Below, piece after piece: positions 6,970 to 18,100 of a stretch of 64,000 nt of DNA. A model generated the notes under the pieces. It ran no database searches. It was not told where the DNA came from and saw only the letters and a program-made list of their open reading frames with translations. The translations under genes were made by a program, and so were the position numbers. Source of the DNA: Myoxocephalus aenaeus. Its lineage: Eukaryota > Chordata > Actinopteri > Perciformes > Cottidae. Where the stretch lies: positions 1,315,501-1,379,500 of the forward strand of contig JBAMJR010000006.1 in assembly GCA_038501785.1 (NCBI GenBank), given 5' to 3'. Every line of letters starts with the position of its first letter. Position 1 is the first letter of the stretch.

Positions 6970-9900
6970 CTGTGTAAAAAATAAATAAAAAAATGCACAA
7001 GATATTATTTGCTGCTTACGTATGTCCTATGGCACATTACATTCCAGTGCCATTCCCCTCAATGAACTTAATAGGAAACAGTACAAATGAAATGAATGAA
7101 GCGCTGATCCTAAACAAGATACCCATAATCACAGCAACTCTTATTGACCAACAGCAAAAAGTAAAACAACCCTTTGGTTCAAGACAATATGTTCACTGAC
7201 TACTGTGAAAAGTATACTTACATTTTCAGATTGTTTCAGCTCGCGTAAGCTCATGCATAGACTTGGTAATATAAGATCGCCCTTAAATGCACCAACAGGA
7301 AGTTTTTAAAACAGGTCCCGTCCACAACACACAACATAAAAATTCTTCAGAGTGTCTTTCTGGTAAGTTTGGGTCCTAACCAGATTTCTGCTTGAATCAC
7401 AACACACAAAGAAGACCAACTTCTTTCTCTGCGCAGGACACCATTACTTCGCTATAGCTTGACACAGCAAATAAATGTTTGCTGCTAACAAGTGTCAGAT
7501 GAAAGTGATCCAACTACATAATTGGGTCACAGTTGCCATAATTGTAATGTAATGTTATCCCCTTAAACTGGAAACAAGGAAAACGCTACTGGTATGACTC
7601 TCATTGTCTGTAGGTGGGACACATTAAAATGACAGCTTTTACTTTCATTGCCTGTAGATGGCATAATCAACATATCCACATCTGCCGTTACCCGATTATG
7701 AGGAGCAGGAATACAACTCTGATCTGACACTGATCAAACAGCTCTCCCTGTAGGGATTGTGAACATGAATCAGTGAGTTTGCGAGTGAGCTCACAAGCTA
7801 GTTAGATTTAGTGAGTAATTTGCCTACTAATTGCCTGTCAGTGTGAAGGTGAATGGTTGTCTGTCTCTGTGTGTGAGCCCAGCGACCTGTCTGCCGACCT
7901 GTCCAGGGTGTACCTGGCCTTTGCCCAAGCTGGGATTGGCTCCACCCCCCTCGCGACCCTGCTCAGGATAAGCAATTAAAGATAATGGATTGATGAATAC
8001 TGAGTGATTCAGTGTCATTAACCTACAGGTAGAAAGGCTTCACCTTTGATTACGGGCTTTACGTCTTTTGATGGTGATGAGGAATGCGCCATCTCATCCC
8101 CGGTGCTCATACTGTGTGAGACTCCGACTTCCTGTTTGACCGACATCAAACCCTGGACAGATGCCATCTCCACATCCATCGGCTCTTTCTTCACAACCAC
8201 TGGAAGTGGTTGACCTACAGATGCTGACCTACATTCAGTTGCTGAATGTAGGTCAGCATCATTTGCATTGTGGTTGTGTGCAGTCTGTATTTTCCTCCGC
8301 TCAGAACCATCTCGCTGGGTTTCATTAGTGGGAGATGTTTTAGGCCTCTTTTGGAAAAAGTGACTCAAAACAGAGCTATTACAGTTCTGGCCCCTCTCTC
8401 TAGGAGCTTTGCATTCGACAGCTGAAGCTGGGGTCCCTGACGACAACTTCTGCCTGGAAAAAAAAGAAAGGCAAAAGTGCATTTTAATTAAAAACATGTG
8501 TGTTGCATTTTCAAAAAGACAAATGTATACTTACACAAACTAAATGATGTAGTATAAAAGGACTTGTGGTCCTTAAAAAAAATAAAAACATGTTGAGGCC
8601 ATTAAAGAGAGAAGAGTCAATAAATACTGTAGACAGTAAAGTGAGCCCCACGTTAAATTGCACCTGCTCAATTATCTCGCTCCTTTTCTACGGAGCGAGA
8701 AAAAGTAGGCACTTTGGCTACAGTCTTGGAAATGTGGAAAGCAAACAAATTTCGGCTGGGCCATTACTTGGCAATAAAACGGGAACCAATGAGGTGTGTA
8801 ATGTTCCACTTTCCATATCTGGAACTAATTTGTGCTTGCTGTCCCCATTAGAGCAGGTGCACACACATGCACACACACACACTTGCCAAAGCCGCTTTGC
8901 ACAAATGTCATACGGAAACACCTCCTCTTTCTCCCTGCAAAGATCTGGAAGACATTTGCTCCCTTCATTTGTAACACTGCATACAGCCAGGTATATAGTT
9001 GGGACTCATTTGTCTCCAAAGTAATTACATTTCAAGTAGCTTAAAAGTTTTTTTTTTTTTTTTTGTCAAACAATAAATAAAAAGAATTGCATCTTTAAAT
9101 AATATGAAACATTATCAGCCTGGCCAAATAAGACTGGGCAGATTATGGAAATATCAAGAGAAATATTTAACAATTTTTAGTACCTATTCCATTGTTTCTG
9201 GGAGTTAGGATGAGACGGATACAGAAATGTTTGCAGTCACTGCAAATCGGGTTAGAGCAAGGACACAAAAATAATCATATACAATTGGTTTAAAAATATA
9301 TAAAGATCAGACTTTCCGGAACACATCAATATTCACTATTTGAGAGGGTATGATGGACATGGAAGTTTAAGCATTTTGTTTGAAACTACATTGATCTTCC
9401 AGTAGTAACCAAAAGAGCCACAACAAGTCAATACCATCTACTTAATTGAACTTTAATTGACCGAACATATTGATTTCCTCTAAAACGTGAAAAACAATCT
9501 TTTACAATTAGAATGGGATGGTAAGTGCAAAGATAGCTGCCTACTACTACAAACGGCTCTCGACTCCCATTCCTTTGAACACCCTCTGCCAATTATATTT
9601 TAATATCATTACTTTGCCCAAATTTCTCACATTATACAATATCTCAATAATAACTCTAAAATGGAATACAAATATGCAGTATTTTAATGACAATGAGTCA
9701 AAGAAAAAGAGCCATAGACTACAGCTGTATGAAGACATTACAAAGAAAAACTGCTAAGTTTAAGGAAACAACACGTACGGGAAGGCAATTGTGCTTTTGG
9801 TGGTTAAATAAATGAAATAGCAGTGTCGGAAGTTAATGTACAACCTTCACCTCAACCACATTAAATGAGTTCATTGAATGAGAGAAAACTACGAGGTAGC

Positions 9901-12900
9901 TTGTTACTGTGATAACATTCAGTAGACGTGTGACACTGCGATAATCGCTGTGATTGGCTATAGAAATAGGCCTCTAGTTCAATTGCACTAAATTAGTGTC
10001 ATTGGTAAAAAGCCACGCAATGCAGTTCTCTAGTATGTTTAATCATGAGAAATGCGAGTGGTTCAATGAAAGAAGCTATCCAAAAACTAAAGCAGAAAAC
10101 ATAGCAACTGCATAGACAGACGCTAGAGAAGTCTACACAGTCTTCCCTGTATGATCTTGTGCAGACAAGTTTTCACACAGGCCCAAAAGCAACATATGTA
10201 AAAGAAATAGTCTTAAAATGTGGTACATTTATTTCAGAGCAAACAAACTATTCCTAAATTGGTTGATACAGGTATATTGCAACAGCGTTCTAAGAGAAAG
10301 TCAAGGAATCCCATTTTTCAGACGTGTAATGATCCACAACAGGAAATTAAAACCTGGGGGGAAAGCAGCTGCGTGAGCCATTCATTCATAACAGTGATGA
10401 CAATCAGAAGATCTACAGTTCAAAGAGAGACCTTTCAGAGATATAACATTGACGGATGGAAAGAAGGAACTTACCGACTGATAACAGAACTCAGACATTA
10501 TATCGAGATTAGCCCGAACTTGACTGAAGAAACAATTCTGTTGATTTTAGTTTTATTTTATTTTGCTTTTTCAGGGACAATACCCACTGATTAACAGAAA
10601 AGGAGCCAGTAAATCAAGCAGGCTTATTTTCAGCTATTTTACCTTAACATATGCTATAAAGCACACTAAAACATGGATCACTCATACATCTCTGTTCATA
10701 GACCATACTTCCTTAAGGATATGTATTTTATGTTGTCCTTTAGTGTTATCTTTTCACTGAAAAAAAAAGGAGCCTAACATGGATACAGAGTGAGGATTAA
10801 AGAATGAGAGTATGACCCTAGACCAGCAGGGATAAATAATCCCAGGGGTTGGGGTGACCTTCTGTACCTTGATATTGTACATTTGACAAACCAATTAGTG
10901 CAAGCATGTGGCTGGTTGCACCCGTGTGGTTAAAGGAAATGTTTTCTACACTGCGATAAGTGTCATAGGAGGAAAAACTGAAATGTAAAGGACCAAGGCA
11001 TTTTCTTTAGACTGGCTTTGGACACGGCTCCCTAGGCCTACGTCCTGCTGTAATGAAAAAATATCAGCCCTAGAGCTACACAACACACGTACAAGTGCAA
11101 TACAAGGAGGACCTTGAATGACCTCAGCTGATGGAAAAAAAAAAATCCCCATTTGATTTACAGAAAATCCTTAAATCAGAAGTAGATTACTAGAAGGCAA
11201 TTACAATTGTTTCCCTAATGCTGGTACATTGCAAAAAACTGAAAATGGTTCCCTTGTGGACATATTGCAATCTTGTCAATAACAATGGGATCTCTTGAAA
11301 TCACCACAGTAATCGTTTTTCCTCTACAGTTCTGAGAACTATGCTGATACAAACGGGAGGGATGCTCAGGCGATGCACCTGTGTTCATGGTGAAGAGGGT
11401 TTACATGGATTGTAGAGTAAGACGCATTTCCTGATCTGCCCTTTTCATAATTCTGTCTCTGGGCAAAATAATTACACTAAATGCAAGAACTATTGTTTGC
11501 TTATATCTTTGTTCTCCAGCTGAGCTGGTGTGCAGAAGGCCAGACGAATACTTGGATTTAACAGTACTTAGATGATGAAAATGTGTGTATGTTTATTGAT
11601 CTTTATGATGTTTTTATGATTTTATGATGAGGCCTATTTATATATTTGATCGTAACCTGTGTGTTTATTGCTTTTTAAGATGTTTTTGTTATAACCATTT
11701 CTTTCCTTTAGTGATGGCTTGTTATATCCGGCCACAGGGACTACGGTTGAAATTTAGCTTTAGCTAAGACTGACACATTTACCCCTGGGTTGATTGATGT
11801 GTATGGTCCCTGTTCAAATAAAAAAATGAAATGAAAAAAAAAATGAAATGAAATAAATAAGTGGCATTGCTTACTAAGGACCAACAAAAGCGGTAACTCA
11901 TTGACTCCAGCGTCATGCACTGGTTTGCTGATTTGTTAATGTGGACAAATGTGGTAAGGGATGTATTTTTTTTTTTATGTGCACTGCTTGTCCTGATTGC
12001 AGTACCCTGAATTCAAACACCAATACCAAAACAGGTTTTGCTCAATGCAGTTGCATATATTTTATATTTTTCTATCATTCACCCTGATAATACTGAAAGA
12101 CTGCTACTGGAGATGCAGGTTACACTCAGGTCCATTCACATTCAAAGTTCTGATACTTTTCAGACATGGGACAGTTTACTGGTAACCATTTATAATGTCG
12201 TATAGTTTACCTTGCAGCTTGAAAGTTTACGACCAAGTCATCCAATAAACGGTTGGTTCTTAAATCTTGTTCAGTCGCTTGCTGAAAGAAAGAAAGGTGA
12301 GATATGAAGGATCCTGTCTCCTTTGTCTAATTAATACAATTATTTACAGGTGATAACCTGCAATTGTGAGGGATGATGACCTATAATTGCATCACCTATA
12401 TTGAGGTAATGACCCTAATGATTATGAAAATTACTTGGGGGCATGATTATATATTAAAGTCAATGTTATACTTACTGTATTGCAAACTGGACACTGCGAC
12501 TTATAGCAAAGAAATTTTCTGATGCACAAGGAGCAAACTGTAAAATGAAATGCATGTTATACATCATTTTGTTAGACAACAGGTAGAAGATTGACTTTTT
12601 TCATCAAAGTTGTTATTCAGTGATAATTTGGATTGAATATTACACATACAAAAAGTTATCTGAAGTGCACAATTGTATTCAATCCACATTTGAGGAGGGT
12701 CTAGTGTGGCTGCTCATTTGAGCACCTCGAGCCTAATGGTGCCCTTATATACATCACAAGACAAAATCCGGGAGCAAAAAAAGCATGCTTAGTCTTTGGA
12801 CCTGAATAAATGCAAAAAAAGATACCGAAAATAAACATGCTTCAAGGAACTCAATCGTATTAATACTGTCGAGATAACAGCAAAATCCAGAGGGACAGAA

Positions 12901-13467
12901 AGTCATGAGGACAACTGAATGATTATTTTGCTCATCATAAAAAAAAGGACCAGTTTATTTAAAAGTACCGTAGCTGCATTTTATTTGTTGTAAATGATTT
13001 GTTATTTGTTGTTGATTATAGCACAATCGCTATCTTAAAAGCTGCTCTACTTATTACTTACAGTTGTGAGAGCATTTAGTCATCATTGAAATATTGAGAA
13101 AGTCGAAGCAAATGGGACATCGAAGCAGGGCATCAACATTCTGCAGATGAGAAAAACCACAGCTTAATTTAAAACATCTTAACTATTTGTTATTTTCCAG
13201 TAACCAAAAATTATCAAAACTCTTTTACATTTATAGAAAATAAGATTTTATGTAAATGTTTATATGTAAAGGATGTAAGGATGTACATATTCAAAAGAAC
13301 ATTTGATTTAGCGTAACGTGTAAGTGTAATGTTACAAATCACACTGGAGTCGGTGAAGTCCCTTATCTGGAAACCCATCCACACACTATTAGTTGCGCCA
13401 GTCCTTCTCTCCACTGGATATGTCACTTCAGAGGCATCAACGGGTTACTTACTAACTAACTAACTGT

Positions 13468-13499
<32 letters not shown>

Positions 13500-14139
13500 A
13501 GGTTAAGCAACGTGTTGTTTTCATCTCTACATGGTGTGTTTCACAGCATCAGTTCATGGTCATAATACATGTAGTACAGACGAAATAAGTCAGCGTCAAC
13601 TTAGCGTTGTATGACCATAACTATGTTTGTGTCAGTGTTTGTTTTGGCAGGCGTTGTGTTTCACTTCATCGATAACGTAAATTACGTCTAATGACGTGGC
13701 CGTTAGATATTCTGGCTGGACCCGCGCGGTTCCTTGTTGAAAGTAGACTTACGATGAATATCAACGTTTACGGTAACTGCGGTTACTTAGGTTACCCAGT
13801 TTAACGTCAGCTAAATCAGAAAGGACGGAGTTTGTAGCATTGCACGTTAGCTATAAGGTTCGCTAATGTTACGTTAGCATTTGTTTGTAAGAAATCAGAC
13901 AATTGTAGATAATAAGTGGATGAATCGGTTATGTGCGTTGAACTTAATTTCTTAAAATGTTTAACGTTAACGTCAGTGGGCATCGTATGGCTGCAACGTC
14001 CTGTTACGTTAACGTTAACCGTGGGGTTTGTATTTAGCTCAGTCAATAGCAGCCATGTTACCAAACCATTTGCAATCAATATACTTACTTTCAGACATGC
14101 AAAGGCAGGTGGTAAATCCGCTTCAATCTGTAGAGCCAT
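6870..14139 (-). CDS. rad18: E3 ubiquitin ligase RAD18, exons 1-6 (3' part outside)
   Basis: RAD18 with RAD6 (UBE2A/B) monoubiquitinates PCNA at stalled forks in the nucleus, recruiting translesion polymerases. Coding exons join as 14139-14089, 13140-13062, 12537-12476, 12281-12211, 8453-8023 and 6969-6870, all with AG/GT borders and matching phases. They give 264 codons and 2 bases. The product starts MALQIEADLPP, has the C3HC4 RING (CPIC at residues 25-28, then CSHNFCSLCIRKFL and CPVC), a low-complexity linker of about 144 residues containing VKKEP- and VKQE-type motifs, and a UBZ4 zinc finger (DCPVC then NKHLDTC, residues 233-253). The SAP domain and RAD6-binding part should follow but no such exon is seen in 1-6869, which is filled with transposons; the gene must continue left of the window. 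Neighbour srgap3 lies upstream on the same strand. Confidence 0.95.
6970..8022 (-). other. rad18 intron 5
   Basis: No gene seen. The segment 7845-7995 is a dispersed fish repeat, annotated separately; the rest is AT-rich unique-looking sequence. Confidence 0.8.
7845..7995 (+). mobile_element. Dispersed fish repeat, SINE/LINE 3'-end type
   Basis: Matches from memory a very common teleost repeat: GTGAATGGTTGTCTGTCTC, GCGACCTGTC, GACCTGTCCAGGGTGTACC, then AGCTGGGATTGGCTCC, CGCGACCCTG, GGATAAGC and a GGATTGATGAA tail. The exact family was not checked. Confidence 0.65.
8023..8453 (-). CDS. rad18: rad18 coding exon 5 (linker)
   Basis: 431 nt after TTTTTTCCAG, donor GTTAAT. Joins in frame at both sides. 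Encodes a Ser/Lys/Glu-rich, probably disordered linker with SVLSHFFQKRPK, VVKKEPMDVEM and MSVKQEVG. It contains a perfect 19-bp hairpin (8220-8260) in the coding sequence. Confidence 0.9.
8220..8260. repeat. Perfect hairpin inside rad18 exon 5
   Basis: Left arm GATGCTGACCTACATTCAG (8220-8238), loop TTG, right arm its exact reverse complement (8242-8260). A second inverted repeat, CAACCACT/AGTGGTTG with loop GGA, lies next to it at 8194-8212. Confidence 0.97.
8454..12210 (-). other. rad18 intron 4 (3.8 kb)
   Basis: The long reading frames here are not convincing. It holds a short CA repeat (8860-8883), a 9-bp hairpin (TCTCGCTCC, 8675-8683 with 8692-8700), a T run at 9050-9064 and a retroelement tail near 11700-11870. 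No extra exon is needed, since exons 4 and 5 join in phase. Confidence 0.75.
11690..11870 (+). mobile_element. Retrotransposon 3' UTR remnant
   Basis: GGGACTACGGTTGAAATTTAG, CTGACACATTTACC and GTCCCTGTTCAAATAAA followed by an A-rich tail resemble the 3' end of common fish LINEs. No coding part remains. Confidence 0.5.
12211..12281 (-). CDS. rad18: rad18 coding exon 4
   Basis: 71 nt after TTCTTTCAG. Encodes QATEQDLRTNRLLDDLV and on to NFQAA, the helix after the RING. Donor GTAAAC; two bases carried to exon 5. Confidence 0.9.
12476..12537 (-). CDS. rad18: rad18 coding exon 3 (RING, second half)
   Basis: 62 nt after TTTTACAG. Encodes FCSLCIRKFLCYK and SQCPVCNT, completing the C3HC4 ring. Ends in phase 0 at GTAAGT. 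Confidence 0.93.
13062..13140 (-). CDS. rad18: rad18 coding exon 2 (RING, first half)
   Basis: 79 nt after CTGCAG, donor GTAAGT. Encodes NVDALLRCPICFDFL and on to KCSHN, with the first RING cysteines. Confidence 0.93.
13446..13499. repeat. (TAAC)n microsatellite
   Basis: About 12 tetranucleotide units with one interruption (TGTTAAC), in rad18 intron 1. Confidence 0.9.
14089..14139 (-). CDS. rad18: rad18 coding exon 1
   Basis: 51 nt, 17 codons MALQIEADLPPAFACLK, donor GTAAGT at 14088. Phase 0. The ATG is the first one that joins to the RING exon. Confidence 0.92.
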
Positions 14140-14300
14140 ATCTGCTCAACAAAAAATCTGCTATTTGAGAAAACCACACAACTTTTGTTTCAGTGATCAG
14201 AAATCAAAGTCCCGCTCATGTTGAGCCAGGATGCCACTGACGTCATGTGACGACTTCCGCTGGGTTGGCGGTCCAGTTCCATAAACAAAACAAATAAGGT
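14140..14300 (-). promoter_or_regulatory. Likely rad18 5' UTR and core promoter
   Basis: Just upstream of the rad18 ATG: a perfect cAMP-response palindrome TGACGTCA (14238-14245), followed on the minus strand by an ETS-type CGGAAGT (14259-14253). CRE plus ETS is a common TATA-less housekeeping promoter arrangement. The transcription start was not determined. Confidence 0.5.
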
Positions 14301-16843
14301 CCAGATCCGGTTCGATGGATGCACAACCAGACATAAGACTTTCTACTCTTGATTTACACCTAACTTGTTTGATGACTCGTTCACATGCAGTCTTTCTGTA
14401 GCGTTCAAAGAATGGCCTATGTAAGAACAAATATATTTGCTATTTTGCTTTAAGTAATATTGTATGTGTTTTGAAGTGCCTGAATGAATTGGAATCCATT
14501 AGCTTATTATGCAATGACAAAAGAAAAGCTTTTTTCCAATTATCTTTTGTGTTAAACAAGCTGTTGGTACCTGTACAATAACAATATGTGACACACTATA
14601 CTTTCTTTGATATGGCCTTGAAGCATTTACATGTTTTTCAGTTTGTATAAAGGATGCCTTTTGATTAAATATAATTGTACCTCTCATTTTGCATAGTTTT
14701 ACCATTCTTTAAAATACAGTGATGGTGGTGTAAGCAAGGTAAACTCAATCACACGCACATTTAACATGATATGCTACCTGTTTTATTGTATATTGATCCC
14801 CGTCATAGATAAATTACTTTTATAATGATCAATACCTTTATTGAGTAACTGTTGAATGTTGGTTTGTGCCATGACTGTATTTTACATTATTTTAGAAGGT
14901 TGATGTAATGCATGTAAACAAGGTAGTTCATGTTTAGCTCCCTTTGTGACATACTATTTAAATTTATATTAAAAGTGTTCTGCCAACCCAGCCATTTCAT
15001 TCTCAGATCAGGTTTTACTTTACCCTGAATAGATGTAGCCATTTTTTTGGGACATTCTATCGCTTAATTTATTAATACTTATTAAAATCACAAAAGGCAT
15101 CTGTAGACAAAATGAGTAAATGACACTGAGCTGTTTTAAAACACCACACATATTGAACTACTGTACAATAAATACTAATGCAGAATAGATAAATAACACT
15201 CACTGACACATACGAATCAGGGAGGATTATTTGGATAGTTTGACTAACTGCTGTCCTCTTAGAGCACTCTGCTGAGACGTACTGATGAGTTTGGAAAATG
15301 AGAATGTTTAGTTAGTGTTAGTCAGTCAGTCAAGTCAGTAGCCAAGTTGTAGTTAAATTAGCTAGACGACATGATGTACCAAATGCCGGCAATATTCTCA
15401 TTTCAGGTTTTATATTACGAAATACGGCATTTATTTTACGCTGGGTCTTTTTCAGTTTGGAATTTTTAACTGTTCTTTGCGGTGCATAGCTGTATTACTG
15501 ATGGTTTTAATTATATGAATTTATGGAGCTTTGTCGTGGCCTGTTCCTGCTGAAATATGTATCAAAAGATAAGACTATACTGCAACAGACAAAACATCTA
15601 CATTGAGTTGTTTCATTTTAATGTGCGCCTAAAGCAAGTTCCAATGAACACACCATGGATCACTGTAGCATATTCCTTAACTGTCTAATGCCATGGGAAA
15701 TATGGGCATTACTGTGAAATCCAGGCAGCATTATTTTCTAAACTAAAAGTATTTTGCTAATGCAAAATAGTTGCATGCGAACATAAATCCTGGGATATAA
15801 CATTGCAAGGCTTAACATTCAGTCAATAGGCTGAGGTTAAGTGTGTGGTTCACATGTATACATTAACTGTGTGATCCCTAATGGGACTTTGTCTGAAACA
15901 TCTGCACTACGGTGTCAAGGGGTTGTGTTGTACTTTGCCTTATCAGTGCTATACTGTTATGTATTCTCCACATGTACATCTCTACCTAATGAGGACCTTA
16001 GCAAGTGAGTCATCCAGCCCTGTGTTATAGCTCAGTCTGGGATCATAACAATGGCTTGAGCTGTAGGAAATGAGAGCAGACAGATTGTTTCTAGTGTTAA
16101 ACAATGGCCTTAAACGCAGCAGACAGCTTTGTCTTTGAAGATGCCAATGACAGAGCTCAGTTTTAGTGGTTCATTCCTGATTAATTTTTCCCTTTTTATA
16201 TGTGTTTTGCTTCTATGCTACATTGTTTAAAGGCTTGTGCTTCAGTTTTATTTAGCAGGAGTCAAATGTCAGCAATAACACGTTTAGCCTTTTTAATCTA
16301 CAAATGCACTGGAAAGAATTTGCAATGCCCTTGGGCCAACATTCAAATATTTTGGCTTTCCCTTCCTTGATCATAATATGCATTTTACTTTGAATTCCTT
16401 TGATGTTTACCACATTATGGTTTAGTTATTTTGTGACGTAAGTCTCCTATGTAATTATCAGTAGTACTTCAGTCACATTGCTCATTACATGTGATGCGAA
16501 AAGCAATCTGCAGTTGAATTAAATTCAACTTGAGTTACTTACCTGTAACATGGTGACTGTTAGTGACAGAAGCTAATATGCTCATCAGAAATTCGATATT
16601 TACATAATGTATCATACATCTTACATGAATATACTGCCCAGAGGTCCATTCCATTATTGAGCTGATAGTGCTCTAGCCGTGTCCTTTGTAGGTGCAGATG
16701 CACTTCATTAAAAAAAAAGTTTGTAATTAATTGCTTGATTAAATTAATTTGATGTTCACCATAGATTGTGATTAGACATTTGGATATTTACTCAACAACC
16801 AACTATCATCATATCAGTAGTTCATGGATTAAGGATTTAAACA

Positions 16844-16945
<102 letters not shown>

Positions 16946-17957
16946 AAAGGTTTTATTTTTTAGAATTTACATTGGCCATATATTTTTGCGAAAGTATACA
17001 GTGACTAGAAAGGATCAGAGTGAGAGAGAGACTGGTTACTGTTAGGCAGACTGGAATGTCTGTAAGTTCATTTGTCCTGGACACTGGATACTGAATGTAA
17101 ATTTCAAAAAGCTATACACTATAGTTATATACACTATAGTTATATTTATGCATATAAAAGCCACATAGCACAGCACAAATCTGAAGCCTACTACCTCACC
17201 AACAAGTAGCTGTAAGATGAAAGCTTACCATAACTGATCACACTATTGGGGTCATTGTATTTGCTTGATTCAAATGAACACACATCCTATCAAAGAGTGA
17301 TTGTTAATGCAGGACCAGCTTTGCCTCTGGCCTCAGCATTGGCATCTTTCTTCTTCAAAACCTTCACTTCAAAGTTCCGTCATAACTGCAAAGCCACATT
17401 TGGCATGCCACAACAAAAACATCATAAAAATAAAGAAGCAACGATAAGATCTCAGAGCTTCAAAGTGCATTTTTTTCTTGTATCATCAATTTATCTCTTG
17501 TGTATTTGTGTGCAGCACGTCATGCATTATTTGATGTAATTTGTAAGAGGGTGTGCATAAACAATGAAAACAACCGACTTCATATGTGTTTTTGGGCTTA
17601 GTTTAGTATGTTTGCTCTGTATGTACTACCCCACTACATCCCTGCGCATCAAAGACACAGAAAATTAGAAGCGTCCCTGAATTCAGAGGTGTTTCCAGCC
17701 CCTGTAACCTTAAAAGTCTGGTGATCAAGTTATGTTGTTCTAGTTCCTTTCTGTTCATGCTTGATGAAGTTACAATGTGAGTGCCGGGTTCATATATGTA
17801 CACAATCTGAGAAGACGTTCTGATCTCCGAGTGTGGTCAGAAATGTTTCTGGAAATGCATCAAAGTAAAATTATTGGTTGATTTACAGTATAAAGAATGA
17901 AGTATTTGAGGGATCTCTGTGGCATTCTGACGTCTGCTTGACCCACAGAGATAATAC

Positions 17958-18006
17958 GAATCTTGAATCTTGAATCTTGAATCTTGAATCTTGAATCTTG
18001 ATCTTG
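17958..18006 (+). repeat. AATCTTG tandem repeat
   Basis: Six tandem heptamers, the last one shortened. Such short arrays often close LINE 3' ends; the flanking ACCCACAGAGATAATACG fits that, but no element body is recognisable. Confidence 0.8.
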
Positions 18007-18100
18007 TCTAGGCTGTCTCTCAGCTTGAAGGTCTCTGGTTTGATCCCTCCAACATGTATGCATCATGCCATCATTGAACAAGGCACTAACTAACTCATTA
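18007..18100 (+). mobile_element. tRNA-derived SINE fragment
   Basis: Contains a B-box-like GGTTTGATCCC (18037-18047) and, downstream, AACAAGGCACTAAC of the fish SINE body. No clear A box, so it is truncated. Confidence 0.5.

Noticed and set aside
8860..9024. Overlapping frames in both strands in rad18 intron 4
   Set aside because: Caused by a CA-rich stretch; exons 4 and 5 already join in phase without it.
14197..14430. Minus-strand 77-codon frame upstream of rad18, possibly an extended N-terminus
   Set aside because: It is not joined in frame to the MALQ start, and the region has promoter motifs; more likely 5' UTR or promoter.
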